A stretch of DNA of 64,000 nucleotides from positions 1 to 64,000 of the forward strand of contig JAITGO010000017.1 of NCBI GenBank assembly GCA_031280615.1, given 5' to 3'. Made by a program: the position numbers and the translations under genes. Below, one piece after another: positions 17,721 through 26,648 of the stretch; position 1 is the stretch's first letter; every line of letters begins with the position of its first letter. A model generated the notes under the pieces. The model saw only the letters and a list, made by a program, of their open reading frames with translations. It was not told the origin of the DNA and searched no databases. This stretch comes from Desulfobulbus sp. (lineage in GTDB: Bacteria > Desulfobacterota > Desulfobulbia > Desulfobulbales > Desulfobulbaceae).

Positions 17721-17752
17721 CCGGCACAGGGGCGAGCGCGTTCCTGTGCCGG
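17721..17752 (+). other. GC-rich hairpin between tsf and pyrH
   Basis: CCGGCACAGG (17721-17730) and CCTGTGCCGG (17743-17752) are perfectly complementary around a 12-base loop. No T-run follows on either strand, so this is not a standard intrinsic terminator. It may be an mRNA processing or stability element in the tsf-pyrH gap, ending 28 bases before the pyrH start. Confidence 0.5.
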
Positions 17753-17780
17753 AATCGGATATGTCGCAGGGGGCGGTATC

Positions 17781-18488
17781 ATGAAATTTAAACGTGTGCT
17801 CTTGAAAATCAGCGGTGAAGCGCTGATGGGCGAAAAGGCCTACGGGATCAGTCCCGAAGTGGTCAAGTTCCTTTCCCAGGAAATCCAGGCTCTGCACAAT
17901 CTCAAGATCGAATTGGCGTTGGTGATCGGGGCCGGCAATATCTTTCGCGGCGTTGCCGGAGCTGCCAGCGGCATGGATCGGAGTTCCGCCGACAACATGG
18001 GCATGTTGGGCACGGTGATGAACTCGCTTGCGGTGCAGGACGGTCTGGAGAGCCTGGGCATACCGACCAAGGTGATGTCCGCCATCACCATGCTCAACGT
18101 CTGCGAGACCTATGAACGACTGAAGGCGATCGAGCATCTGGAACGAAAGCGGATCGTCATCTTTGCGGCGGGCACCGGCAATCCCTACTTCACCACGGAC
18201 ACCGCGGCTGTGCTGCGCGCTTTGGAAATCAAAGCCGACGTGATCATGAAGGCCACCAGGGTCGACGGGGTGTACGATCGCGACCCCGAAAAAGACCCCA
18301 ATGCCGTCAGGTACCACACCCTGAGCTATTCCACTGTCCTGCGCGACGATCTCAAGATCATGGACGCCGCGGGCATCTCTCTGGGGCGTGACAACAACTT
18401 GCCCATCTTCGTCTTTGACATGACCAAGCCCGGCAATATCGTCAAGGCGGTCGTGGGCGAGGACGTCGGCACGCTCATCACCAACTAA
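17781..18488 (+). CDS. pyrH: UMP kinase
   Basis: A 235-residue amino-acid-kinase-fold UMP kinase, making UDP from UMP for RNA and cell-wall precursors; in proteobacteria it is usually activated by GTP and inhibited by [17 protein letters not shown] at the N-terminus, [10 protein letters not shown], and the [20 protein letters not shown] region are diagnostic. ATG at 17781 follows GGGGGCGG. The order rpsB-tsf-pyrH-frr is a conserved cluster. Confidence 0.97.
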   Translation: MKFKRVLLKISGEALMGEKAYGISPEVVKFLSQEIQALHNLKIELALVIGAGNIFRGVAGAASGMDRSSADNMGMLGTVMNSLAVQDGLESLGIPTKVMSAITMLNVCETYERLKAIEHLERKRIVIFAAGTGNPYFTTDTAAVLRALEIKADVIMKATRVDGVYDRDPEKDPNAVRYHTLSYSTVLRDDLKIMDAAGISLGRDNNLPIFVFDMTKPGNIVKAVVGEDVGTLITN

Positions 18489-18583
18489 CTTTCCCCGGCT
18501 GGTGCGGCCGCGACCCCGGAATAGGGGGTGCAGCCCTGGGGCTCTATTCTCCAAAGACAGCAAGCTGCTGGAGCGAGGATATT

Positions 18584-19141
18584 ATGACGCATGCTCTCAC
18601 CGATCAATTGAAGGAAAAAATGGCATCGAGCATCGAGGCCCTGAAACGGGAGCTGGTGAAAATCAGAACCGGGCGAGCCTCCCTGTCCCTGCTCGATGGC
18701 ATCAAGGTGAACGCCTATGGGGCGCAGATGCCCTTGGAGCAGGCCGGAACGCTGACCATTCCCGAAAATAACATGATTGCCATCAAGCCATGGGATCCGC
18801 AACTGCTGCCCGCCATCGAAAAAGCAATCCTGGCCTCCGGTCTGGGGCTCACTCCGCAAAGCGACGGCAATGTGGTCCGGCTGATGATTCCTCCGCTTAC
18901 TGGCGAGCGCCGCAAGGAGTTGGTGAAGCAGGTCAAAAAGATCGGCGAGGAATATAAGGTTGCTATTCGCAATGTCCGGCGCGATACCAACGAGTCCTTG
19001 AAAAAAATGAAAAAAGACAAGGCTATTTCCGAGGACGAGATGTTCCGACTCCAGGAAGATGCGCAGAAGATGACCGACGGCTACATCAACCAAGTCGATG
19101 AGATTGCCGGGGGAAAAGAAAAAGAAGTCATGTCGGTTTGA
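18584..19141 (+). CDS. frr: Ribosome recycling factor
   Basis: A 185-residue RRF, which with EF-G splits post-termination ribosomes. The three-helix bundle and small beta-domain are recognisable: KMASSIEALKRELVKIRTGR, then VNAYGAQMPLEQAGTLTIPE, and the conserved RKELVKQVKKIGEEYKVAIR with NVRRD after it. ATG at 18584 follows GAGCGAGGATATT. Length equals the family norm. Confidence 0.97.
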   Translation: MTHALTDQLKEKMASSIEALKRELVKIRTGRASLSLLDGIKVNAYGAQMPLEQAGTLTIPENNMIAIKPWDPQLLPAIEKAILASGLGLTPQSDGNVVRLMIPPLTGERRKELVKQVKKIGEEYKVAIRNVRRDTNESLKKMKKDKAISEDEMFRLQEDAQKMTDGYINQVDEIAGGKEKEVMSV

Positions 19142-19153
19142 TCGCGTGTCTCT

Positions 19154-19900
19154 GTGATCGTGGATGCGCCAGATCAACATAATCTCGTCCCGCGCCATGT
19201 GGCCATCATTATGGACGGCAACGGCCGCTGGGCCGAGGAACGGCACCGCCCCCGCTTGTTCGGACACAAGGCGGGCGTGGAGTCGGTGCGGGAGATCGTC
19301 GAGGTGGCCCGCGAAATCGGGGTCGCATTCCTGACCCTCTATGCCTTTTCGACCGAGAACTGGAACCGGCCCAATCTCGAAGTCAGCGGCTTGATGACCC
19401 TGCTGAAAAGCTATTTGCAGTCGGAGTTGCGAACCATGCTGCGTAACGACATCCGGCTGCGCTGCCTAGGCGAACAAGACCGCCTGCCCGAAGACGTCCG
19501 CTCCGTGCTGCGGCAGGCTATTGCCGACACGAATTCCTGCCGGGGAATGACCCTGAACCTGGCGCTCAGTTATGGTGGCAGAAGCGAACTGGTGGGCGCA
19601 GTCCGGGAGATGGCGCGAAAATGCCTAGAAGGAAGCCTCGACTGGAACGCGCTTTCCGAAACCGACATCAGCGACCATCTTTTCACTGCCGGCCAACCCG
19701 ATCCGGATCTCCTCATCCGCACCGGGGGCGAGCACCGGCTGTCCAATTTCCTCCTGTGGCAGGCCTCCTACGCCGAACTCTATTTTACCGAAATCCGCTG
19801 GCCGGATTTCAGGAAACAGCAATTCCTGGACGCCATCCAAACCTTCAATCTCAGGCAACGTCGCTTCGGTCGGACCGGGGCGCAGGTGACCGGGGAGTAA
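19154..19900 (+). CDS. uppS: Isoprenyl (undecaprenyl diphosphate) synthase
   Basis: A 248-residue cis-prenyltransferase that builds the C55 lipid carrier for peptidoglycan and LPS. HVAIIMDGNGRWAEERHRPR holds the catalytic Asp; TLYAFSTENWNRP and the C-terminal DLLIRTGGEHRLSNFLLWQ are diagnostic. The start is GTG at 19154, with an in-frame GTG at 19160 possible; neither has a good ribosome-binding site. It lies 12 bases after frr and four before cdsA. Confidence 0.96.
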   Translation: MIVDAPDQHNLVPRHVAIIMDGNGRWAEERHRPRLFGHKAGVESVREIVEVAREIGVAFLTLYAFSTENWNRPNLEVSGLMTLLKSYLQSELRTMLRNDIRLRCLGEQDRLPEDVRSVLRQAIADTNSCRGMTLNLALSYGGRSELVGAVREMARKCLEGSLDWNALSETDISDHLFTAGQPDPDLLIRTGGEHRLSNFLLWQASYAELYFTEIRWPDFRKQQFLDAIQTFNLRQRRFGRTGAQVTGE

Positions 19901-19904
19901 CGGC

Positions 19905-20699
19905 ATGAGTCGTGTCATTCCGGGAATCTGCATGGCCGCAGGCTGGCTCCTTCTACTTTTCCAGGGGCCCTTCGTTCTGTTTTGGGCCGTGATCCTGATC
20001 GGGGCCGTGCTGGCGCTCCACGAATTTTTCCGCATGACCCTGGCAACCCTACGCCACTGGCGGCAAGCGGCCACCATCGCCTGTTGCCTCGGCCCCGTCC
20101 TGGCGGCCTTAACCGGACACGGCGATATGATCCTTGCCGGAATGATGTGCAGCCTGCTCGGCCTGACGATGCTGGCGCTCCACGGATACGGTGCCATGGA
20201 CGATTCGTTGAAGTATGCCGGATACGCCGGTTTTGCCTGCGTTTATGTCTCGGGATGCATGGCCCACATGGTGCTGCTGCGCGAGCACCCGCAGGGCGTC
20301 TTCTGGCTGACCATGCTGGTGGCGATTGTCGCCGGCTCGGATACTGGGGCCTATTATGCGGGCCGGGCCTTTGGCAAACGCAAGCTCTTTCCCCTCATCA
20401 GCCCCAAGAAAACGGTGGCGGGCGGGGTGGGCGGCATGGTCGCCGGCGTGGCGGCGGCCGAGATCGTCAATCTGATCTTTCGGCAGCCGGCCCATCCGGG
20501 CGCGCTGTTGCTGGTGGCGGTTGTCCTGGTGGCGATCGGTATTGTCGGCGACCTGACCGAATCGATGATCAAGCGGTCGGTGGGCTGCAAGGATTCGGGC
20601 ACCATTCTCCTCGGGCATGGCGGCCTTTTGGACCGCCTCGACAGCCTCCTGCTCACGGCGCCGGTGCTTTACTACCTGCTGCGCTTCGGTATGGTGTGA
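19905..20699 (+). CDS. cdsA: Phosphatidate cytidylyltransferase
   Basis: A 264-residue inner-membrane enzyme that makes CDP-diacylglycerol from phosphatidate and CTP, the branch point of phospholipid synthesis. Several hydrophobic segments fill residues 5-200. The family signature [20 protein letters not shown] with following GLLDRLDS is near the C-terminus and contains the metal-binding Asp. ATG at 19905 follows GGGGAGTAACGGC. Its TGA overlaps the dxr ATG by one base. Confidence 0.95.
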   Translation: MSRVIPGICMAAGWLLLLFQGPFVLFWAVILIGAVLALHEFFRMTLATLRHWRQAATIACCLGPVLAALTGHGDMILAGMMCSLLGLTMLALHGYGAMDDSLKYAGYAGFACVYVSGCMAHMVLLREHPQGVFWLTMLVAIVAGSDTGAYYAGRAFGKRKLFPLISPKKTVAGGVGGMVAGVAAAEIVNLIFRQPAHPGALLLVAVVLVAIGIVGDLTESMIKRSVGCKDSGTILLGHGGLLDRLDSLLLTAPVLYYLLRFGMV

Positions 20700-21856
20700 T
20701 GAAAGCCCTGGCCCTGCTCGGTTCCACCGGTTCCATCGGCCGCAACGTCCTGGCCGTGGTGCGGCAATTTCCCGATCAATTCAGGATCGTCGGCCTCTCG
20801 GCCGGGCGCAATGTCGAATTGCTGGCCGCCCAAGTGAGAGAATTCGAGCCGGAATGTATTTCGGTGGGAGCAGCGGATGCGGCCTCGTCCCTCGCGGCTC
20901 TGCTGCCCGCCCACTACCGTGCCCGGATCGTCACAGGCACCGAGGGCAACTGCCGGATCGCTTCCCTGCCGACGGCGGAGATGGTCGTTTCCGCGGTGGT
21001 CGGTTCGGTGGGACTGTTGCCGGCCCTGGCCGCCATCCAAGCCGGCAAGGATCTCGGCCTGGCCAACAAGGAAACCTTGGTGATGGCCGGCCGCCTGATC
21101 ATGGATGCGGTGCGCTCGCACGGGGTGCGCCTGTTGCCCATCGATTCGGAGCATAGCGCCATCTTTCAGGCCCTGGAAGCCGGGCGCCGGGAGGATGTGG
21201 ACAAGCTCATCCTCACCGCTTCCGGCGGACCGTTTCGCACCTGGGACAGCCGCGCCCTGGAAGCCGCCGTGCCCGAGCAGGCCCTGGCCCACCCCAACTG
21301 GAGCATGGGCCGCAAGATTTCCATCGACTCGGCCACCCTGATGAACAAGGGCCTGGAGGTGATCGAGGCCCGCTGGCTGTTCGATGTCGAACCGGAGCGG
21401 ATCGAGGTGGTTGTGCATCCCCAATCCATCGTGCATTCCCTGGTCGAGTACCGGGACGGCTCGGTGGTGGCCCAGCTGGGCATCCCGGACATGCGCATCC
21501 CCATCGCCTATGCCCTTTCCTATCCCAAGCGGCTGGAGTTGGGCCTGTCCCGCCTCGGCTTGGCGCAATGCGGCGGGCTTTCCTTTGAACAACCCGACCA
21601 CCAACGTTTCCCCGCCCTGCGGATGGCGTACGAGGCGCTGGCCGCGGGTGGAGTCAAGCCGGCGGTGCTCAATGCCGCCAACGAGGTCGCGGTGGACGCC
21701 TTTCTTGCCAAACGGATCGGGTTCACGCAAATCGCGGCCGTCGTTGCCACTGCCCTGGAAACAACCGGGCAAGGCGACGAACTGGATCTCCAGGCGATCC
21801 TGGCTGCCGACCGGGAAGCACGGCTGGCGGCCGAACGGGCGATCGGCGCGCTTTGA
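20699..21856 (+). CDS. dxr: 1-deoxy-D-xylulose 5-phosphate reductoisomerase
   Basis: A 385-residue enzyme of the MEP isoprenoid pathway that converts DXP to MEP with NADPH. The nucleotide loop [13 protein letters not shown] is at the N-terminus; metal and substrate residues lie in [11 protein letters not shown] and [28 protein letters not shown] is the flexible-loop approach. ATG at 20699 is inside the cdsA stop (TGATG), implying coupling. It supplies precursors for uppS and shares the pathway with ispG downstream. Confidence 0.97.
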   Translation: MKALALLGSTGSIGRNVLAVVRQFPDQFRIVGLSAGRNVELLAAQVREFEPECISVGAADAASSLAALLPAHYRARIVTGTEGNCRIASLPTAEMVVSAVVGSVGLLPALAAIQAGKDLGLANKETLVMAGRLIMDAVRSHGVRLLPIDSEHSAIFQALEAGRREDVDKLILTASGGPFRTWDSRALEAAVPEQALAHPNWSMGRKISIDSATLMNKGLEVIEARWLFDVEPERIEVVVHPQSIVHSLVEYRDGSVVAQLGIPDMRIPIAYALSYPKRLELGLSRLGLAQCGGLSFEQPDHQRFPALRMAYEALAAGGVKPAVLNAANEVAVDAFLAKRIGFTQIAAVVATALETTGQGDELDLQAILAADREARLAAERAIGAL

Positions 21857-21913
21857 ACGGTTGCCGCCCGTCCTCCATTCTCTACTCTTCATCCGATTGG
21901 TTGTGTGCACGGT

Positions 21914-23002
21914 ATGAATGCTGTCCTTTCTTTCATCATTGTTCTCGGTGTCCTGATTTTTGTGCATGAGCTCGGCCACTTCCTGTTGGCCAAGGCCTTC
22001 GGAGTGCGGGTGCTGAAATTTTCCCTCGGCTTCGGCAACAAGCTGGTCGGCTGGCAGTGGGGCGAGACCGAATACCTGATCAGCGCCTTTCCCCTGGGCG
22101 GCTATGTCAAGATGCACGGCGAGCACCAGGGAGAGGAAGAGGTGCAGCCGGAGGATCGGCACCGCTCCTTTTCCCACAAGGCGGTATGGCAACGGTTCGG
22201 CATCGTTTTCGGCGGGCCGTTTTTCAACCTGCTGTTCGCCGTGGCGCTTTTCTTTTGCATGTTCCTTGTTGCCGGCATTCCCGAACCGGTCGATTCCACC
22301 CGGATCGGGGAGGTCTCCGTCGGCTCGGTGGCCGATCAAGCCGGCTTGAAGGCCGGAGACGTGATCCGTTCCATCGATTCCGTTCCCACCGCTTCCTGGA
22401 TCAAGGTGTCCGAGCGGATCAAAGACAGCGGCGGCAAAGCGGTGACCCTGGTCGTGGACCGGCAGGGTAAGGAACTGACCTTCACCGCCAAGCCGGTTTT
22501 GCAGAAGGAAAAGAACCTGTTCGGCGAGGAAGTGGGCGAGCGCTACATGCTCGGCATTGTCCGCAGCGACGAAATCCGCTACAGGCCGGCCTCCATCGGC
22601 GAGTCGGGTGAAGCGGCCCTGTTGCAGACCTGGAACCTCGGCTATCTGACGGTGATGGGGATCGTCAAGATGGTCCAGCGGGTCATCCCGGCCAGCGAAT
22701 TGGGTGGACCGATCCGAATTGCCGAGATGGCGGGGCAGCAGATGGAGGCGGGCTGGATGAACCTGCTCTATTTCATGGGCCTGCTGAGCGTCAATCTCGG
22801 CATCCTCAACCTGTTGCCCGTGCCGGTGCTCGACGGCGGCCATCTGGTTTTCTTGTCTCTTGAAGCCGTCCGGCGCAAACCCTTGAGCGACCGAACCATG
22901 GAAATCAGCCAGAAGATCGGCATCGCCATTTTGGGCACCTTGATGGTGTTCGTTTTCTACAACGACATCCTCCGGCTGGTCAAACGATGGCTGATGTCCT
23001 GA
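21914..23002 (+). CDS. rseP: Site-2 protease RseP family (RIP metalloprotease)
   Basis: A 362-residue inner-membrane zinc protease that cuts anti-sigma factors and leftover signal peptides within the membrane. The HELGH active site is near residue 20 and the third ligand region LLPVPVLDGGHLVF is near the C-terminus. Only one PDZ domain is visible (about 115-195; GSVADQAGLKAGDVIRSID), compared with two in E. coli. ATG at 21914 was chosen; an in-frame GTG at 21905 is possible. Its end overlaps tsaB by 16 bases. Confidence 0.93.
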   Translation: MNAVLSFIIVLGVLIFVHELGHFLLAKAFGVRVLKFSLGFGNKLVGWQWGETEYLISAFPLGGYVKMHGEHQGEEEVQPEDRHRSFSHKAVWQRFGIVFGGPFFNLLFAVALFFCMFLVAGIPEPVDSTRIGEVSVGSVADQAGLKAGDVIRSIDSVPTASWIKVSERIKDSGGKAVTLVVDRQGKELTFTAKPVLQKEKNLFGEEVGERYMLGIVRSDEIRYRPASIGESGEAALLQTWNLGYLTVMGIVKMVQRVIPASELGGPIRIAEMAGQQMEAGWMNLLYFMGLLSVNLGILNLLPVPVLDGGHLVFLSLEAVRRKPLSDRTMEISQKIGIAILGTLMVFVFYNDILRLVKRWLMS

Positions 23003-23712
23003 TCCTGGCCATCGAGACCGCGACCGGCTGCGGCAGTGTGGCCCTGACCCGGGGTCCCGGTTCGACCGGCAAGGTGCTGGCCGAATATACCCTGCAGCCC
23101 GAAGTCACCCACGCAAGGCGCTTGTTGGGATCGGTTGCGGCGGTCATGGCCGCTGCCGGCGTCGGCTGGAACGAACTGTCGGGCGTGGCGGTCAGCCAGG
23201 GGCCGGGCTCGTTCACTGGCTTGCGGATCGGCATGGCGGCCGCGCAGGGCTTGGCCATGGCCTTGGGAATGCCCCTGCTGCCCGTGCCCACTCTGGATGG
23301 CTTGGCGGCCCAGGTCGTTGGTCATGATCTGCCGCTCTGTTGCCTGCTCGATGCCAGGAAGCAGCAAATCTACGCGGGATTTTATCGATACCGTCAGACG
23401 GGCTGGCACCGGGAGGCGCCCTTCCTCGTCCTGGGACCCAAGGAATTGGCCCGGCGGATTCAGCAACCGACCCTGCTGGTCGGTCCCGGCCTGCAGACCT
23501 GCCGGGACGAGATGACCGCCCAACCGCTGGCGCGGCTGGCCGATGCGGCTCTGCTCCATCCCAGGGCGGCGAGCATCGGCTTGTGCGCCGGCCGAATGCT
23601 GGCCGACGGGGCCGTTGCGGGGGAAGGCGGGGCCATTCCCCTGTATGTTCGGGCTTCCGAGGCTGAGCTGAATTTGCAAACGATGCAGGAGGCAAGCCGG
23701 AAAGCGGTATGA
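22987..23712 (+). CDS. tsaB: tRNA t6A modification protein TsaB
   Basis: A 241-residue ASKHA-fold protein that partners TsaD in making threonylcarbamoyladenosine at position 37 of ANN-decoding tRNAs. ILAIETATGCGSVAL at the start and VSQGPGSFTGLRIGMAAAQG are the hallmark motifs. It is TsaB rather than TsaD because the metal-binding His motif of TsaD is absent. ATG 22987 lies inside the rseP end, and its stop overlaps the ispG ATG (ATGA). Confidence 0.92.
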   Translation: MADVLILAIETATGCGSVALTRGPGSTGKVLAEYTLQPEVTHARRLLGSVAAVMAAAGVGWNELSGVAVSQGPGSFTGLRIGMAAAQGLAMALGMPLLPVPTLDGLAAQVVGHDLPLCCLLDARKQQIYAGFYRYRQTGWHREAPFLVLGPKELARRIQQPTLLVGPGLQTCRDEMTAQPLARLADAALLHPRAASIGLCAGRMLADGAVAGEGGAIPLYVRASEAELNLQTMQEASRKAV

Positions 23713-24794
23713 TCGCACGCAGAACAACCCGCCGGATTCATGTCGGCCCGGTGGCGGTCGGTGGAGGAGCGCCCATCGCCGTCCAGTCGATGACCAATAC
23801 CCTGACGGACGATGCCGAGGCCACGGTCCGGCAGATCCACGAACTGGAACGGGCCGGATGCGAGATCGTCCGGGTGGCGGTGCCGGACATGGCCGCGGCC
23901 CGCGCCCTCACCGCGATTAGGGCGCAAATCGCCATTCCCTTGATCGCCGATATCCATTTCGACGCCCGGCTGGCAGTGGCGGCCATGGAGCATGGCGCCC
24001 AAGGCATCCGCATCAATCCGGGCAATCTCGGCGGACCGGACAAGCTGGCTCGGGTGGTGGATGCGGCCAAGCTGCACCGGGTGCCGATCCGGGTGGGGGT
24101 CAACTCCGGCTCGATTGAAAAGGGGCTTTTGGCCCGCTTTGGCTATCCGACCCCGGAACGGCCGGATGCCCTGATCGAAAGCGCGCTCGACAATGTCCGC
24201 CTGTTGGAGGAGCACGGCTTTTACGAGATCAAGATCTCGATCAAATCCTCGGATGTCCTGACCACCATTGCCGGCTATCGCCAATTGGCGGACAGAACCG
24301 ACTATCCTCTGCATCTCGGGGTGACCGAGGCAGGCGGCCTGATCGCCGGCACGGTCAAGTCGAGCGTGGCCCTGGGGATTCTGTTGGCCGAGGGTATCGG
24401 CGATACCTTCCGGATTTCGCTGACCCGCGATCCGGTGGAAGAGTTACGGGTCGGGTTCGAGTTGCTGCGCGCCCTGCGGATCCGCGAGCGTGGTCCGGAA
24501 CTGATTTCCTGCCCCACCTGCGGCCGCACCCGAATCGACCTGTTCACCCTGGCCGAACGGGTGGAACGACACCTGCAAACCATGCGCTCCCCGCTCAAGG
24601 TGGCGGTGATGGGCTGCGTGGTCAACGGACCGGGCGAGGCCAAAGAGGCCGACATCGGCATTGCCGGCGGCCATGGGGTGGGCATTATTTTCAAGAAAGG
24701 ACAGCTCTATCGGAAGGTTCCGGAAGCGGATCTGCTGCCGGTCTTTCTCGAAGAACTGGAAAAAATGGAAGCCGAGCGGCAAGCGGACGCCTGA
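23709..24794 (+). CDS. ispG: 4-hydroxy-3-methylbut-2-enyl diphosphate synthase
   Basis: A 361-residue [4Fe-4S] enzyme of the MEP pathway (also called GcpE), converting MEcPP to HMBPP. The TIM-barrel part has PIAVQSMTNTLTDDAEATVR and RINPGNLGG. The cluster ligands are in SCPTCGRTRIDLF and VMGCVVNGPGEAKEADIGIA, with the fourth ligand Glu. It is translationally coupled to tsaB. With dxr in the same run, much of the MEP pathway is encoded here. Confidence 0.97.
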   Translation: MIARRTTRRIHVGPVAVGGGAPIAVQSMTNTLTDDAEATVRQIHELERAGCEIVRVAVPDMAAARALTAIRAQIAIPLIADIHFDARLAVAAMEHGAQGIRINPGNLGGPDKLARVVDAAKLHRVPIRVGVNSGSIEKGLLARFGYPTPERPDALIESALDNVRLLEEHGFYEIKISIKSSDVLTTIAGYRQLADRTDYPLHLGVTEAGGLIAGTVKSSVALGILLAEGIGDTFRISLTRDPVEELRVGFELLRALRIRERGPELISCPTCGRTRIDLFTLAERVERHLQTMRSPLKVAVMGCVVNGPGEAKEADIGIAGGHGVGIIFKKGQLYRKVPEADLLPVFLEELEKMEAERQADA

Positions 24795-24846
24795 ACAAGC
24801 AGCCCCGCGCGTGCCGGTTTTGTGAGTCTGTGGACGGAGATCAGAT

Positions 24847-26559
24847 ATGCGTTATTCACAGTTGTTACTACCCACCACCAAGGAAACGCCTTCCGAGGCC
24901 GAGGTCGTCAGTCACCAGTTGCTGGTGCGGGGCGGCTTCATCCGCAAGTTGACCTCGGGGATGTACACCTACCTTCCCCTGGGATTTCTCGCTCTGCAGA
25001 AGGTGATCGGGATTGTCCGCGAGGAGATGAACCGGGCCGGCGCCCAGGAAATCCTCATGCCCATGGTCCAGCCCGGCGATCTGTGGCAGGAATCGGGCCG
25101 GTGGAAAAAATACGGTCCGGAGCTGCTTCGCTTCCGGGACCGGCATGACCGCGACTATTGCCTGGGGCCCACCCACGAGGAGGTGGTCACCGACATCGCC
25201 CGACGGGAGCTGCAGTCCTACCGGCAGTTGCCGATCAATCTCTACCAAATCCAGACCAAGTTCCGCGATGAGATCCGGCCGCGCTTCGGTCTGATGCGGG
25301 GCCGCGAATTCGTGATGAAGGATGCCTATTCCTTCGATGTCGACGATGCCGGCGCCGGCCGCAGCTACGAAATCATGCACCAGGCCTATACCCGCATTTT
25401 CGAGCGGTGCGGCTTGGAGTTCAGGGCGGTGGAGGCCGACAGCGGCACCATCGGCGGCTCTTTTTCCCACGAGTTCATGGTGTTGGCCGAGACCGGCGAG
25501 GATACCTTGGTGATCTGCGAGGCCTGCCCCTATGCCGCCAATGTCGAAAAGGCCGCCATCGCGCCGTCGGCAGAGGCTGTTGACGAAGGCGCGCGGGCCA
25601 CGGTATGCAAGGTGGCCACCCCGGGGTTGAAGCAGGTGGACAAGGTGGCGGAATTCCTCAAGGTCGACCCGAGCAAGGTGATCAAGACCATGATCTACCT
25701 GGCGGACGGCCAGCCGGTGGCCGCCCTGGTGCGCGGCGACCGCGAGGTCCAGTCGGTCAAGCTGAAGAACCTGTTGGGCGCCAACGAGGTCGAGTCCCTC
25801 AACGAGGAGCAGGTCTGGCAGCAGACCCGCCTGCCGGTCGGCTACATGGGGCCGCTGGGGTTGGAAATCAAGGTGGTTGCCGACCAGGAGGTGATGCGCA
25901 TGGTGGATGCGGTGGCAGGGGCCAACGAAAAGGGCTTTCATTGCACCGGCGTCAATCCGGGCCGCGACTTTGAGCCCGACGCGGTCGGCGACCTGCGGCA
26001 GATCGCGGCCGACGATCGTTGCCCGGTCTGCGGTGGCAGCCTGCGGCTGAAGGAGGGGATCGAGGTCGGCCACATCTTCAAGCTCGGCACCAATTATTCC
26101 GAGGCCATGGAAGCCACCTTCCAAGACAGCGACGGCCAGGAAAAACCCTTTATCATGGGCTGCTACGGCATTGGGGTCAGCCGGGTGGTGGCGGCGGCCA
26201 TCGAACAGAACCACGATGCCAAGGGCATCATTTTCCCGGTGCCCCTGGCGCCCTTCCAGGTCATCGTGCTTAATCTCGGGCCCAAGGACGAAACCTTCTG
26301 CCAGGCGGCCGAGACATTGTATAATGGGTTGAAGGCCTTGGGGCTGGATGTGTTATATGACGACCGGGACGAACGGCCCGGCTCCAAATTTAACGACGCC
26401 GACCTCCTGGGCATCCCGTACCGGCTGACCGTGGGCAAGACCTACGAAAAGGAAGGCAAGGTGGAGCTGCGCGCACGCCGTACCGGAGCGACCGAATTGC
26501 TGGCACCGGAGCAAGCGGTCGATCATATCGCCGGACTGATCCGGCAGGCGCTCGTTTGA
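24847..26559 (+). CDS. proS: Prolyl-tRNA synthetase, bacterial type with editing domain
   Basis: A 570-residue class II synthetase. Motif 1 and 2 regions are in the first 200 residues ([38 protein letters not shown]), the INS editing domain that clears Ala-tRNA(Pro) spans about 235-390 ([17 protein letters not shown]), motif 3 is at [18 protein letters not shown], and the anticodon domain is at the end. ATG at 24847 follows GGACGGAGATCAG. It is the bacterial long form, not the eukaryote-like one. Confidence 0.97.
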   Translation: MRYSQLLLPTTKETPSEAEVVSHQLLVRGGFIRKLTSGMYTYLPLGFLALQKVIGIVREEMNRAGAQEILMPMVQPGDLWQESGRWKKYGPELLRFRDRHDRDYCLGPTHEEVVTDIARRELQSYRQLPINLYQIQTKFRDEIRPRFGLMRGREFVMKDAYSFDVDDAGAGRSYEIMHQAYTRIFERCGLEFRAVEADSGTIGGSFSHEFMVLAETGEDTLVICEACPYAANVEKAAIAPSAEAVDEGARATVCKVATPGLKQVDKVAEFLKVDPSKVIKTMIYLADGQPVAALVRGDREVQSVKLKNLLGANEVESLNEEQVWQQTRLPVGYMGPLGLEIKVVADQEVMRMVDAVAGANEKGFHCTGVNPGRDFEPDAVGDLRQIAADDRCPVCGGSLRLKEGIEVGHIFKLGTNYSEAMEATFQDSDGQEKPFIMGCYGIGVSRVVAAAIEQNHDAKGIIFPVPLAPFQVIVLNLGPKDETFCQAAETLYNGLKALGLDVLYDDRDERPGSKFNDADLLGIPYRLTVGKTYEKEGKVELRARRTGATELLAPEQAVDHIAGLIRQALV

Positions 26560-26648
26560 GCATGGACAAGAAACGATAGCACAACACGGAGAGTGCGAAG
26601 CCGCACCGGATACCGTCTGCCGGCCAGATCGGCGGGAGGTGCCGGGCG

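Noticed and set aside
18489..18583. GAATAG...CTATTC inverted arms before frr
   Set aside because: Only six outer pairs with poor inner pairing and no T-run; too weak for a terminator call.
20672..22843. 723-codon open frame on the minus strand across dxr and rseP
   Set aside because: It mirrors two clear plus-strand genes, has Gly/His/Gln-rich nonsense composition and no family similarity. High GC makes long antisense frames common.
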